From assembly GCF_030530635.1 (NCBI RefSeq), contig NZ_JAUMUL010000102.1:1-6222 (forward strand): DNA of 6,222 nucleotides. The letters are read 5' to 3'. Below, piece after piece: positions 5,974 through 6,222 of the stretch (position 1 is the stretch's first letter; each line of letters begins with the position of its first letter). Source of the DNA: Actinomyces sp. Lineage in GTDB: Bacteria; Actinomycetota; Actinomycetes; Actinomycetales; Actinomycetaceae. The position numbers and the translations under genes are program-made. Under the pieces are notes generated by a model. It was not told the DNA's origin. It was given only the letters and a program-made list of their open reading frames with translations, and did not search any database.

Positions 5974-6222
5974 TCAGGCCAGACCCAGGCCACACTCGGC
6001 CAGGTACTTGCGCATGTTGATGGCGTTGGGCTTGGGGAAGGACGGGTCGCAGGGGTAGCAGTCCTGCTCGCAGATGCAGTAGATCGGCTTGTCCAGCTCG
6101 GCGAGCGCATCCACGAAGGCGTGCATCTCGGGCAGGCCGGCGGGCGGGCAGACCGAGGCACCCTTGGTGACGGCCTCGCCGAAGGGCCAGTCCTTCTCGT
6201 GGGCCTCGCGGGTGATGTCCTC
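5974..6222 (-). CDS. TIM-barrel sugar isomerase/epimerase, C-terminal part (partial, runs off right edge)
   Basis: The last 82 residues of a minus-strand protein end at a TGA at 5974-5976; the start lies outside the window. The tail has the pattern of xylose isomerase-like TIM-barrel proteins (AP endonuclease 2 superfamily). A strand ending ICEQD supplies the expected last metal-binding Glu (residue 52 of this fragment). YPC and a proline-rich turn (SFPKPNA) follow, then a helix close to the C-terminus, as I recall from actinobacterial IolE/IolI-like proteins. Cys49, Cys51, Cys55 and Cys58 form an unusual cluster around that Glu. In an inositol operon it could be inosose dehydratase (IolE) or an isomerase. 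It is the gene upstream of iolG on the same strand and likely cotranscribed. With only the last strand and helix visible, the reaction cannot be assigned. Confidence 0.7.
   Translation of the reverse strand, partial: EDITREAHEKDWPFGEAVTKGASVCPPAGLPEMHAFVDALAELDKPIYCICEQDCYPCDPSFPKPNAINMRKYLAECGLGLA

Noticed and set aside
1..6222. CRISPR array, insertion sequence, tRNA or rRNA, phage or toxin-antitoxin genes
   Set aside because: Reading both strands showed no repeat-spacer pattern, transposase motif, target duplication, tRNA-like cloverleaf or conserved rRNA sequence. Composition is uniform apart from the small AT-rich control regions.

Overview
The window is a carbohydrate-catabolism locus from a high-GC Gram-positive (actinobacterial) genome. 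Codons strongly favour G or C in third position, and starts carry AAGGAG-type ribosome binding sites. The flavour is Actinomyces-like, but no species can be assigned from this sequence alone. Every confidently called gene belongs to a family used in inositol (cyclitol) breakdown: two Gfo/Idh/MocA dehydrogenases of the IolG type, an IolI-like TIM barrel, an IolH-like TIM barrel, the 3' end of a third TIM-barrel isomerase/epimerase, and one sugar-porter MFS transporter of the IolT type.

Layout. Bases 1-277 are a non-coding leader holding a candidate promoter, repeated operator-like motifs and possibly the start of a divergent gene leaving the left edge. A plus-strand operon follows: iolG-like dehydrogenase (278-1279), a strong intercistronic hairpin, and an iolI-like isomerase (1377-2240). 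A 16-bp-stem terminator at 2250-2293 separates it from the convergent transporter gene (minus strand, 2337-3791). The transporter is preceded by an AT-rich regulatory stretch (about 3838-3925). A GC-rich terminator at 3929-3959 ends a second, minus-strand operon. In transcription order this holds a TIM-barrel gene running off the right edge (5974-6222), a second iolG-like dehydrogenase (4876-5886) and an iolH-like gene (3966-4838).

Working model (inference). IolT imports inositol by proton symport. The two IolG paralogues oxidise different inositol stereoisomers to inososes with NAD+. The IolI-like enzyme shifts the keto group between inosose isomers. The truncated TIM-barrel protein and the IolH-like protein take later or side steps. 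The genes for the rest of the pathway (iolB, iolC, iolD, iolA, a regulator) are not in the window. No mobile element, CRISPR array, tRNA or rRNA was seen. The most interesting points are departures from family motifs in one IolG and in IolH, a cysteine cluster in the truncated protein, and operator-like repeats at two control regions.
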